Shown one piece after another: positions 8,446 through 17,770 of a stretch of DNA of 46,388 nt (positions are counted from its first letter, which is position 1; the number at the start of each line of letters is the position of its first letter). The stretch covers positions 1 through 46,388 of the forward strand of contig JAPPQC010000030.1 in the NCBI GenBank assembly GCA_028817225.1, read 5' to 3'. The notes under the pieces were generated by a model. It had not been told where the DNA came from and searched no databases. It saw nothing but the letters and a program-made list of their open reading frames with translations. The DNA comes from Gammaproteobacteria bacterium. Lineage in GTDB: Bacteria; Pseudomonadota; Gammaproteobacteria; Poriferisulfidales; Oxydemutatoraceae. A program made the translations under genes and the position numbers.

Positions 8446-9444
8446 ATGTCCACCAACAACCAAGCGGCTATTTCGTTTCCTCCGCCAACCGCGCTCCACC
8501 GCCCTCGCTCTCGTAGCCCGAAGAGTCGCTGGTTGAATCATATCCACCAAGGTGATTGCGTTGCCTTAATGGGCAGGATGCCGGCAGAGTCCATCGATTT
8601 GAGTTTCTGGTCGCCGCCCTATTTCGTGGGGAAATCTTACGAGAAAGATTTGACCTTCGAGGATTGGCAAGCGCTACTTCGAAACACTATCGGCGCCCAC
8701 TTTCGCATTCTCAAAAGCGCGGGATTTATGGTGATAAATATCGGCGATATTCTGTGTTTTTCGGACCCCGGCATGCCTTCATTTCAGGCCAATCTTCGCC
8801 ACGGTAAAAAGCACCGCATCACCCGTGAAGACGTGCTTGCCGCGCGGAAAAAACATCCTGATGCCAACCGTCACCGTCTGGCCTCAATACTGGGTTGCAG
8901 CGAACAAACCATCCAGCGCCGATTGGAAAACAACAATGTGCGCGGAGGAAAGCATGGTGCGTCAACCAAAACTCTGCTGGTCGGCGGAATGCTTCAGCAA
9001 TGGGCGGAAGATGCGGGTTTGTATTTGTATGACCGCCGGATATGGCACAAGGATCCTTGCTGGGCGAACAGCCGATGGCACGGCAATTCCTACCGGTCAG
9101 TTGACGAATTCGAATATCTGTTCGTATTCTGGAAGCCCGGCATCGTGGAAGTAGATCGAAAAAGATTGAGTCCGCAAGAATGGGCAATGTGGGGTTCCAG
9201 AGGGGTTTGGCATATTCCTTCCGTAACCCGTAATGAACGCCACGAAGCGGAATTCCCGGAAGCACTCGCAGAGCGCGTTGTGCGCTTGTATTCCGATAAG
9301 GGAAATGTGGTGCTCGATCCTTTCTGTGGGTCGGGCACAACTGCAGTGATTGCGAAACGCCACAAGAGAAAATACATCGGAATAGAAATTAGCGAAAAAT
9401 ACGTTGGAATGGCGATTAGCCGCGTGTCAAATGCCTCACCCTGA
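8446..9444 (+). CDS. Type II DNA methyltransferase (N4-cytosine/N6-adenine class), SfiI-system-like
   Basis: Modification enzyme paired with the following endonuclease. The protein is 332 aa. Catalytic motif IV SPPY lies at about residues 56-59 and the AdoMet motif DPFCGSGTT near residue 295. This order defines the beta class, and SPPY is usual for N4-cytosine enzymes. Between them, around residues 125-165, is a predicted helix-turn-helix (NRHRLASILGCSEQTIQRRLENN) not typical of such enzymes, which might let it bind its own operator. The start at 8446 fits GGAAA spacing; an upstream TTG (8401) lies in the promoter. Codon use is AT-richer than in neighbouring core genes, and ACGT occurs at 8831 and 9401. 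The gap to the nuclease is 11 bp. Confidence 0.88.
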   Translation: MSTNNQAAISFPPPTALHRPRSRSPKSRWLNHIHQGDCVALMGRMPAESIDLSFWSPPYFVGKSYEKDLTFEDWQALLRNTIGAHFRILKSAGFMVINIGDILCFSDPGMPSFQANLRHGKKHRITREDVLAARKKHPDANRHRLASILGCSEQTIQRRLENNNVRGGKHGASTKTLLVGGMLQQWAEDAGLYLYDRRIWHKDPCWANSRWHGNSYRSVDEFEYLFVFWKPGIVEVDRKRLSPQEWAMWGSRGVWHIPSVTRNERHEAEFPEALAERVVRLYSDKGNVVLDPFCGSGTTAVIAKRHKRKYIGIEISEKYVGMAISRVSNASP

Positions 9445-9455
9445 CAACGATTGCC

Positions 9456-10130
9456 ATGGACAATGATATTAAAGACATCGACATCTTGAAAATCGAGCAA
9501 GTTTGCCAACGCATGGTTGTCCGTGCAATGCGCGATTACGAGGTGAAAGCAAAAGACATCTTTCGCAACGAGGGGGAAGATGCCAAAGAAGTCGCCGAGG
9601 ATGTCACACGAGAAGCGATGGAAGCGCTCGGGGTTTCCCGGATAGATTACAGACTTTACGGCAAAGTCGATTATAAAAGAGCGGCGTTTGTTTTCCTGCC
9701 GGAAAGCGAACAAGGAGTTGCGCTGATGGTTGACTCCAAAGCTGAAAAAGACGGTGACACAGTAACAATCCAGATGTCACAAACTTCCATGGAGGTTCGT
9801 CAAAAACGCGGAGGGAAGTCTAAAACGGTGCCCGGTAAACTGGAAAAAACCATAAAAATTAACGGCAAATCTTTGCTGACGGTGACCATTTTCGTGAAGT
9901 ATGTGTACATCCCTTCCAACGGAAAGGGATTAAATCTTAGAGAAATTGTTGTTGCATGTGTCCCTAATGGGCTATTGCAAGAACGCTACAACCCATCTTC
10001 AGAGAAGAAGAGTTTTTGGAGAGCAGGGCGTAATGCCCCTTCTCTCGGCGAAGAGTTTCGTGTCCGGGTCAATCTTAAAACGCTGGCCCAAATCGACGCT
10101 TGGCGAGTCACTCGGTGGAGTGTGGAATAA
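9456..10130 (+). CDS. SfiI-family type II restriction endonuclease
   Basis: Predicted nuclease of the R-M pair. The protein is 224 aa, against about 269 for SfiI. It resembles SfiI over its length as I recall that sequence. VDYKR (D72) and MVDSK (D93, K95) correspond to the SfiI IDYKR and VDAK catalytic positions of a PD-(D/E)XK fold. The stretches LQERYNP, SFW-AG and PSLGEEFRVRV match the SfiI C-terminal region KQRYNPDPDTSFFGAGKHSPARGE. SfiI cuts GGCCNNNNNGGCC as a tetramer; the same specificity here is inference. It lies 11 bp after the methyltransferase, on the same strand. The shorter length probably reflects loss of C-terminal residues, and dimer or tetramer contacts may differ. Confidence 0.82.
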   Translation: MDNDIKDIDILKIEQVCQRMVVRAMRDYEVKAKDIFRNEGEDAKEVAEDVTREAMEALGVSRIDYRLYGKVDYKRAAFVFLPESEQGVALMVDSKAEKDGDTVTIQMSQTSMEVRQKRGGKSKTVPGKLEKTIKINGKSLLTVTIFVKYVYIPSNGKGLNLREIVVACVPNGLLQERYNPSSEKKSFWRAGRNAPSLGEEFRVRVNLKTLAQIDAWRVTRWSVE

Positions 10131-10206
10131 AGTTCGGGGGCTTATATGGGAAAACTAACAAAGGAGTGAATGTCTATTTCCTGCATCGTCATTTTCAATC
10201 ATCCGC

Positions 10207-10258
10207 GAATTCAACTCGCAAGTGCATCAAAACAACTGTTGCACTTGCAAGTTGAATC
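10207..10258. repeat. Pair of IS30-type terminal repeats, head to head
   Basis: An 18-bp inverted repeat with one mismatch: ATTCAACTCGCAAGTGCA (10209-10226) and its near-complement (10240-10257), separated by 13 bp. Both arms match the ends of the IS30 remnant at 12047-12312. This looks like an element reduced to its two ends. The hairpin lies between the convergent stops of the nuclease (10130) and the HNH gene (10267) and may also act as a terminator. Confidence 0.75.
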
Positions 10259-10266
10259 TACATTTA

Positions 10267-12024
10267 TCAATCTTTTCCATGTAATGGTCTTACCAGCTGC
10301 CATCTTTTTTCAGGTACGTTTTTCTTTTGTGCTGTTTGTGTTTTTACAAGTCTTCCCTCTTCAATCAACCGGTCAACCATCCTGCTTGTTCTTCGCTTTA
10401 CCTTCTCTGTCAGCATCTGAAAGTCGTCTAAATCAACCTCGTATATTTCTTTTGCCATTTCTTGTTCGACAGCGAAACCTCCGTCTTCAAGCATGCTTTG
10501 AGCCAACCGACAAGATTCATTTAGAAATCCTTTCTCTAAACTTAGCCTGGCAATTATTCTCATCCAGTAAAATTCTGCCCGCGCCTCATCCTTATATTCT
10601 TTCATCCTTTCCGCAAATTTTTCGCCTCCCTCTCTCTTATATCTTTCAAACATGTCCTCGCACTTATTTATAGCTTCTTTCCACCTACCTTTCGCCAAAT
10701 GTTCACGAGCCTCTTTCCATAATTCCATATACTCTTCTCTTTGTTCATCTTCTCGAATACGAGTTTTAATTTCACGCCATAATTTGACTACTGCTTCTCT
10801 TTTCATAGGCTTTCCAGTTTCCGTAGAAACGAGGTTGCTTTTGTATTTTTGATTGTCTTCCCCTAGTTTTTCATCCACAGCAAGTGCTCGTTCTATATCT
10901 ATTTTTGCTTGTTTTATACTTCCCATTTGCCTATTTATCTCTGCCCGCAGGGCATAAAAAACTGCCATTTCTTGCAAGTCAATCGCCTTTGTCAAATCTC
11001 TATGTGCCCTCTCCAAGTTTCCGGAAATTGCCCTGATTTGCCCTCGCAGCGCCCAGCCTGACGCATATTTAGGATGTTCTTGAACGACCTTGTTTAGTAT
11101 TTTTTCTGCTTTATTGTTCTCTCCATTCATAAAGTACTTCTGACCTTCACCAATTAATTTTTCAGCTGTGCTTTGTTGATTAAATACAATCGATCCAACA
11201 ACAGGAGAAGTTTCTTTATATATTAGCGTCCCGCCTTCAATGCAATATGCTGCCACTTTTTTTATCGCAGGATACTCGCCTACTCTCTCATAATTTACTT
11301 TTTGCTTTAGAAGTTTCATTGCCTCCCAATTTCCTTTATTGCCCGGCATTTTTGATTGTGCTTTCCAACTCCAATATACGAATTTTGCCGCTGTATATAC
11401 TGACTGTTCCGCCCTCTCCCATTTCAAGCTTTCCCCGCCATCGCTCATATAATGTCTTGCAAAAGTTTCCGCTTCTGCTTCCAACTTTTCCCATTGTTCA
11501 GTTCGTTCCAACTCGAACCCATTTTGCTCTAATCTCTCATAAAAACCCATCGGATAAAACATGTGCCCAAATGCACCTGGCTTAAATATGCTCACCCCTG
11601 CTTGATTTTTGCTTCTACCTGGAACTATGATTACCCTGTTCATCGCCTCTTTCTGTACAGGTGGGATTGTGTAATCTCTATTCGGCTTTTCACTCCAATA
11701 TTTCACCTTTTTCCAGTTTTTCCCCTCTTTATACATCACCCATCGTGCTCCCTGCTCATCTACATATACCCCATGGCACTTACACTTGAATTCCGGTTTA
11801 TCAATTATTTGCCCTTCCCTTTCCTCATTACATCTCTTATGCATTGGTTGGTAATTCCAATCTCCAATGAATTCCCTGCTGTTGTCTCGTGTCTTTACAT
11901 AGTCCTTCGGGATTATGTGATCTTTGGTTGCTTCATTTCTCTTTATATCTTCTCCACAACCACCCGTATGTATTCCGCATTTATAATTGTCCCTCCTTAA
12001 CAATCTGATAATTCTTTTGTTCAT
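10267..12024 (-). CDS. HNH nuclease domain fused to TPR repeats, candidate defence protein
   Basis: A 585-aa protein with no family I can name. The N-terminus is an HNH endonuclease: C16 and C23 of a zinc site, DHIIP (D35, H36), NYQPMH (N57, H62) and C65. A second Cys pair (KCKCHG) follows near residue 85. The middle is helical. About residues 310-400 contain at least three tetratricopeptide repeats (for example AEKILNKVVQEHPKYASGWALRGQ). The C-terminal third is charged helices ending in a winged-helix-like segment (RTSRMVDRLIEEGRLVKT). The start at 12024 has AGGAG 7 nt upstream; a longer frame to 12105 runs into IS30-type sequence. It is AT-rich, has ACGT at 10316, sits beside an R-M pair, and is bracketed by IS30-type ends. 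A role in DNA cleavage for defence is inference. Confidence 0.8.
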   Translation of the reverse strand: MNKRIIRLLRRDNYKCGIHTGGCGEDIKRNEATKDHIIPKDYVKTRDNSREFIGDWNYQPMHKRCNEEREGQIIDKPEFKCKCHGVYVDEQGARWVMYKEGKNWKKVKYWSEKPNRDYTIPPVQKEAMNRVIIVPGRSKNQAGVSIFKPGAFGHMFYPMGFYERLEQNGFELERTEQWEKLEAEAETFARHYMSDGGESLKWERAEQSVYTAAKFVYWSWKAQSKMPGNKGNWEAMKLLKQKVNYERVGEYPAIKKVAAYCIEGGTLIYKETSPVVGSIVFNQQSTAEKLIGEGQKYFMNGENNKAEKILNKVVQEHPKYASGWALRGQIRAISGNLERAHRDLTKAIDLQEMAVFYALRAEINRQMGSIKQAKIDIERALAVDEKLGEDNQKYKSNLVSTETGKPMKREAVVKLWREIKTRIREDEQREEYMELWKEAREHLAKGRWKEAINKCEDMFERYKREGGEKFAERMKEYKDEARAEFYWMRIIARLSLEKGFLNESCRLAQSMLEDGGFAVEQEMAKEIYEVDLDDFQMLTEKVKRRTSRMVDRLIEEGRLVKTQTAQKKNVPEKRWQLVRPLHGKD

Positions 12025-12046
12025 TCTTGACTCCTGTTTTTGGCCT

Positions 12047-12312
12047 GAGTTCAACCCGCAAGTGCAACTCCACCAGTCGGCATAAAAGGCAAGTTGCGAT
12101 AACATGCTTGCTTTTCATCCGAAAAAGAGGAGAAGCACCATGCGATATTACACACAACTTGCACAAAAGCAACGATACCGGATTTTGCCCTGATGAAAGC
12201 AGGAAATAACCAGACCGATATTGCCTGCATTGTCGGCGTGCACAAATCCACAATCAGCCAGGAGTTTCGATGCAGCCTCATCAAGCCAACTGTTGCACTT
12301 GCGAGTTGAATC
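12047..12312. mobile_element. Degraded IS30-family element
   Basis: A 266-bp remnant bounded by inverted ends (12047-12068 and 12292-12312) that share ATTCAACTCGCAAGTGCAAC-like sequence with the pair at 10207-10258. Inside is only the first 43 codons or so of an IS30 transposase. The catalytic DDE region is gone. It accounts for most of the 418 bp between the HNH gene and rsmI. The remaining bases hold nothing I recognise. Confidence 0.8.
12140..12270 (+). pseudogene. IS30-family transposase, N-terminal fragment with frameshift
   Basis: ATG 12140, preceded by AGGAG at good spacing, opens MRYYTQLAQKQRYRIL, the standard IS30 N-terminus. TGA follows at 12191-12193. Shifting frame at about 12187 continues the family sequence (LMKAGNNQTDIACIVGVHKSTISQEFR), the helix-turn-helix of IS30 transposases. 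A one-base loss (GCCCTG to CCCTG) explains the break. Homology ends at 12270 and the right terminal repeat follows. Confidence 0.85.
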
Positions 12313-12442
12313 TGCGAATCTTCAATCAGAAGCGAGATGCAGCGGCTGGGTTGGCGCGAAGAAAAGCGGTGACAGAAACCCGCCCCGGCGCACAACGCCG
12401 GGGGCGCCGGATGCGAAGACCGGACAAACGACGAGGATGTTG

Positions 12443-13291
12443 TCAGCGCCCGCCGAGGGTGCGTTTGTAGAGGCGGTTGCGGGGCAGGCCGCTGAGTTCG
12501 GCGACGACGCCGGCGGCGGCGCCGGGCGGCAGGTGGCGCGACAGTTCGCGCAGCAGGTCTTCGGCGGACAGCGTGATTTCGTCGTCCGGCGCGGCGCCAC
12601 CCTCGACCAGCAGCACGAACTCGCCGCGCCCCCGCGCGGTGTCGCCGTCCAGCCACCGCCGCACATCGGCCAGACGACCGCGGACGACGGCCTCGTGCAC
12701 CTTTGTCATCTCCTTCGCAAGACAGACGGTGCGCTCCGCGCCGAACACGGCGGCGAGGTCGTCCAGCATCGGCGCGAGACGGTGCGGCGCCTCGAAGAAA
12801 ACCATCGTGCGCCGCTCGCGGCGCAACTCGCGCAGGCGCGCCGCGCGCGCCGCCGCGGTGGCCGGCAGGAAACCCTCAAACACAAACCGGTCGGCGTCGA
12901 GGCCGGCGCACGACAGCGCCGCCGACGCCGCGCCGGCGCCGGGCAGCGGCGACACGCGCACGCCGCGCTCGTGGGCCGCGGCCACCAGACGGCGTCCGGC
13001 GTCGCGTATCAGCGGCGTGCCGGCGTCGCTCAGCAGCGCGAGGTTGTCGCCGCGCAGCAGTTGCGCGACGAGCGCGCCGCTTTTGCCGGCCTCGTTGTGG
13101 CGGTGCAGACTGACGGCGGGCGCGGTGATGCCGTAACGCCGCAGCAGCACCGAACTGGTGCGCGTGTCCTCGCACAGGATGCGGTCCACACCGCGCAGGA
13201 CTTCCACCGCCCTGAAAGTGAAGTCGCCGAGGTTGCCGATGGGCGTGGCAACCACATACAAAGTGCCCGTGATGTTTTCTTTCTCCGTCAT
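12443..13291 (-). CDS. rsmI: 16S rRNA (cytidine1402-2'-O)-methyltransferase
   Basis: AdoMet-dependent methylase acting on C1402 of 16S rRNA in the P site. The protein has 282 aa (E. coli 286). The tetrapyrrole-methylase fold is clear: GTLYVVATPIGNLGDFTFRA, CEDTRTSSVLLRRYGI, LLSDAGTPLIRDAGRRLV, PLPGAGAASAALSCAGL and the C-terminal LPRNRLYKRTLGGR. ATG at 13291 matches the family N-terminus; an upstream ATG adds 10 unconserved residues. It is divergent from lpoA, the standard gammaproteobacterial arrangement. Confidence 0.96.
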   Translation of the reverse strand: MTEKENITGTLYVVATPIGNLGDFTFRAVEVLRGVDRILCEDTRTSSVLLRRYGITAPAVSLHRHNEAGKSGALVAQLLRGDNLALLSDAGTPLIRDAGRRLVAAAHERGVRVSPLPGAGAASAALSCAGLDADRFVFEGFLPATAAARAARLRELRRERRTMVFFEAPHRLAPMLDDLAAVFGAERTVCLAKEMTKVHEAVVRGRLADVRRWLDGDTARGRGEFVLLVEGGAAPDDEITLSAEDLLRELSRHLPPGAAAGVVAELSGLPRNRLYKRTLGGR

Positions 13292-13326
13292 GCCCCGACT
13301 CGCCGCGTTTCGCCGCGCCATGCGCC

Positions 13327-13332
13327 ATTATA
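13327..13332 (-). promoter_or_regulatory. -10 element of rsmI, possibly shared with lpoA
   Basis: The minus strand reads a perfect TATAAT at 13332-13327, about 36 bp before the rsmI start. The plus strand reads TATAGT at 13329-13334 facing lpoA. No good -35 is seen on either strand. Confidence 0.4.
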
Positions 13333-13371
13333 GTAAGATACCGGCGGCAACCGCCCCTTGATGCCGCCCCG

Positions 13372-15251
13372 ATGCAGATTCTCCCCCAAACAATGACACG
13401 CCAGACGACAACACGCCCGCCGCGGCGCGGCCCGCGCCTGCGCCGTCTTCTCGCGCCGGCGTGGCCGGCCATCGCCGCCGTTGCCGTCGCCGGCTGCGCC
13501 GCCCTTGATGTGCAACTGAACCCGCTGCAACAGTTCTGGATGAACAGCGCCTACGAGAAGGCGGCGGAACTGAGCGCCGAGGGGCGCTACGCGCAGGCGG
13601 CGGAGACATTGTGGGACACCGCCGACGACCTGCCCTCGCCGCACCGCGAGCGCATGCAGATCAAAAGCGTGCGCGCGCTGATCAACGGGCAATACCTGCT
13701 GAACGCGCACCAGCGCCTCGCCGAAATCCGCGAGACCGGGCTGAAACCGTCCGAACTGCTGGAAAAACGCATCCTCGAGGCGGCCTTCCACCGGCAGACC
13801 GAGCAGCCCGCGAAAGTGCTGTCGCTGCTGTCGGAGGAACTGATCAGCGGCGGCGGCGCGGCGCTGAAGAGCGAGGCGCTTGACCTGCTGGCGGGCGCGC
13901 TGTTTGACGCCGGGCGCTACGCCGACAGCGTCGCCGTGCGCGTGCGCCGCGAAAGTCTGCTCGACGGCGAGGCCGCCGCCGACAACGCGATGCAACTGTG
14001 GGAGGCGCTGGTGCTCGCCGGCGGCGACGAGGTCGAGGAACAACTGGCCGGCAGCGACGACCGCAAACTGCGGGCGTGGCTTGAGCTGCACGCGCTGGTG
14101 GCGCCGCCCGGCATTGACCGCCCGGCGCTCGAAAGGGCCTACGCCGACTGGCGCCGCAAAAACAACTTCCTGGTCGTGCCCGACGCCGTCCGCGAGCAAC
14201 TGCAAGCGCGCTGGAACTACCTTGATTTCCGCCCGCGCAACATCTCGCTGCTGCTGCCGCTGACCGGGCGCTACGCCCGCATCGGCAAGGCCATCCGCCG
14301 GGGTTTTCTCGACGCCCACGAGGCCGGCGGCGGCGGCCTTGATGTGCGCTTCCACAACACCGACCAGGAACGCGGCGCGACCGAACTCTACCGCGAGGCG
14401 ATTGAACAGGGCGCCGAACTCGTCATCGGCCCGCTGCTGAAAGAGGCGGTGGACGAATTGCTCGGCGCCGCCAACCTCGGGGTGCCGCTGATTACGCTGA
14501 ATTACCGCAGAGACCGGCGGTTGCAGCCGCAGGGCGAGTGGTTCCAGTTCGGCCTGCTGCCCGAGGACGACGCCGCGCAGGTGGCCGAGAAACTGCTCCA
14601 GAAAGACCACCGCCACATCCTCGCGCTGACCTCCGACGACGACTGGGGCGGGCGCCTCTACCGGCAATTCGCCGAACGCTACACCGAACTCGGCGGGCGC
14701 ATCCAGGAGGCGCGGCGCTACAACATCAACATCCTTGATTACGCCAACACCGTGCAGGCGGCGCTGCAACTTGATGAAAGCCGCGCGCGCGGCGCCGCCG
14801 TCCAGCGCACGCTCGACGCCAAAGTCAATTTCACGCCGCGCATACGCGACGACATCAGCGCCGCGGTGCTGTTCGCAAACCACGAAAAGGCGGCGCTGAT
14901 CTACCCGCTGCTGAAATACTATTACGCCGACGAACTGCCGGTGTACGCGACCTCGCATGTCTATGCGCCGGACCGCGAGAAAATCCTGCGCGAACTCGAC
15001 GGCCTCATCTACTGCGACATCCCGTTCATGCTCGACGCCGACGCCGAGATACCGGACGAACACCCGCGCCTGTTCGCGCTCGGCGCCGACGCCTACCGCC
15101 TGGCCTGGTCCATCCGCCGGGTTGCCGGCGGCAACGCCAAAATCAGGGGCGCCACCGGCCTCATCTCGCTTGGCCGCGACCGCCGCCTCTACCGCCAACT
15201 GTCGTGGGCGCGCTTCGCCCGCGGCAAGCCGGTGCCGCTCGGCGAAGGCTG

Positions 15252-15255
<4 letters not shown>
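13372..15255 (+). CDS. lpoA: Outer-membrane lipoprotein activator of PBP1A
   Basis: Lipoprotein that reaches from the outer membrane to activate PBP1A transpeptidase. The protein is 627 aa, near the family length. A basic N-terminus and hydrophobic stretch end in VAVAGC, so C42 is the lipidation site. An N-terminal TPR-like helical domain (about 45-260) is followed by a periplasmic-binding-protein-like domain (NISLLLPLTGRYARIGKAIRRGFLDAH onward, then ELVIGPLLKEAVDEL and FANHEKAALIYPLLKYY). A second ATG at 13393 would shorten the n-region and still leave a valid signal. It overlaps yraN by 4 bp. Confidence 0.94.
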
Positions 15256-16299
<1,044 letters not shown>

Positions 16300-16329
16300 C
16301 GCGCGGCGCCGCGACCGCCGCCTGAAACA

Positions 16330-17706
16330 TTGGCGCTGACCGCCGACTTCATCGAACGACTGCGACACGCCTGCGCGCCGCCGCGCGTGCTGACCGAAGC
16401 CGCCGAATGCTGGCCCTACGGCTACGACAACAGCCGCCTGCACGCGCCGCCCGGCGCCGTCGTCTTCCCCGAAAGCCATGACGAGACCGCCGCCGTCGTG
16501 CGCGCCTGCCGCGAACACCGCGTCGCGCTGACGCCGCGCGGACGCGGCACCGGCACCACCGGCGCCGCGGTGCCGCTGCGCGGCGGCGTCGTCGTCTCGT
16601 TCGAGCGCATGGACCGCATCCTTGAAATGGACGCCGCCAACCGCGCGCTGCGCGTGCAGCCGGGCGCCACCAACCGCGCGGTGCAGGAACACTGCGCCGG
16701 CGCCGGTCTGTTCTGGCCGCCGGATCCGGGCAGCGCCGACTACTGCACCGTCGGCGGCAACCTCGCGTGCAACGCCGCCGGCCCGCGCGCCGTCAAGTAC
16801 GGCACGCCGCGCGAGAACACGCTGCGACTGAAGGCGGTGACCGGCGCAGGCGAAACGCTGCAAACCGGCGCGCTGACCAGCAAGAGCGTCGTCGGCCTCG
16901 ACCTGACGCGGCTGCTGATTGGCTCGGAGGGGACGCTCGCGGTCATCACCGAGGCCGTCCTGAAACTGACGGTGCTGCCGCCGCGCAGGCGCACGATGCG
17001 CGCGCTCTACGACTCGGCGGAAGCCGCCGGCGAGGCGGTGTGCGCGATGATGTCGCAGCCGGCGGCGCCGTGCGCGCTTGAATTGATGGACGCCATCTGC
17101 CTCGACCTGCTGCGCGCGCACCGCGGCTGGGCGGCGCACCCGAAGGCGCGGGCGCTGCTGATGATCGAGGCCGACGGCGGCGACGACGCCGTGCGCGAGG
17201 CTGCGGCGGCGCTGCGCGGGGCCGCCCGCAACGGCGGCCTGATTGCGTTTGAGGAGGCGGCGACCGACGACGAAAGCGCGCGCCTGTGGCACGCGCGCAA
17301 GACGCTGTCGCCGGTGCTGAGAAATTTCAGGCCGTGCAAGATCAACGAGGATGTCGTCGTGCCGGTGGCGCGCATCGCCGACCTGCTGCGCCGCCTGCAA
17401 GAGATCGGCGGGCGCCACGCCGTCGCCATCGCCGCCTTCGGACACGCCGGCAACGGCAACCTGCATGTCAACATCCTGCACCACCCGTCCGAGGCGCGCG
17501 CCGCCGAAGACGCGCTGGCCGAAGTGTTCTCGACCGTCGTCGGCATGAACGGCTCGATTTCCGGCGAACACGGCATCGGCCTCGGCAAGCGCGATTTCGT
17601 TTCCCTTGAAGTGGATGCGGCGACGCTTGAAGTCATGCGCCGCGTGCGCGACGCGCTCGACCCCGACGACATCCTGAACAGCGGCAAGGCGCTGCCGCCG
17701 CGCTGA
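16330..17706 (+). CDS. FAD-binding oxidoreductase, GlcD / D-lactate dehydrogenase type
   Basis: Flavoprotein of the FAD_binding_4 / FAD-oxidase_C family that oxidises 2-hydroxy acids such as glycolate or D-lactate. The protein is 458 aa from a TTG start. The N-terminal PCMH FAD domain has PRGRGTGTTGAAVPLRGGVVV, and LIGSEGTLAVITEAVLKL. The C-terminal half has KINEDVVVPVARI, FGHAGNGNLHVNIL and SGEHGIGLGKRDF. No iron-sulfur partner (GlcF-like) is adjacent, so the electron acceptor is unknown. Substrate cannot be fixed from sequence alone. It is 30 bp after diaA on the same strand. Confidence 0.88.
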   Translation: MALTADFIERLRHACAPPRVLTEAAECWPYGYDNSRLHAPPGAVVFPESHDETAAVVRACREHRVALTPRGRGTGTTGAAVPLRGGVVVSFERMDRILEMDAANRALRVQPGATNRAVQEHCAGAGLFWPPDPGSADYCTVGGNLACNAAGPRAVKYGTPRENTLRLKAVTGAGETLQTGALTSKSVVGLDLTRLLIGSEGTLAVITEAVLKLTVLPPRRRTMRALYDSAEAAGEAVCAMMSQPAAPCALELMDAICLDLLRAHRGWAAHPKARALLMIEADGGDDAVREAAAALRGAARNGGLIAFEEAATDDESARLWHARKTLSPVLRNFRPCKINEDVVVPVARIADLLRRLQEIGGRHAVAIAAFGHAGNGNLHVNILHHPSEARAAEDALAEVFSTVVGMNGSISGEHGIGLGKRDFVSLEVDAATLEVMRRVRDALDPDDILNSGKALPPR

Positions 17707-17770
17707 GTGTTCGCGCCGCGCGCCGGTTAGACGCCGCCGCGCTTCGGTTCAAACGCCGCCGCGCGCCGCT

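Noticed and set aside
10170..10673. Frame starting after AAGGAG downstream of the nuclease
   Set aside because: It reads through the IS30-type ends and then antisense to the HNH gene; the start spacing is also too short. At most it is the stub of an interrupted gene.
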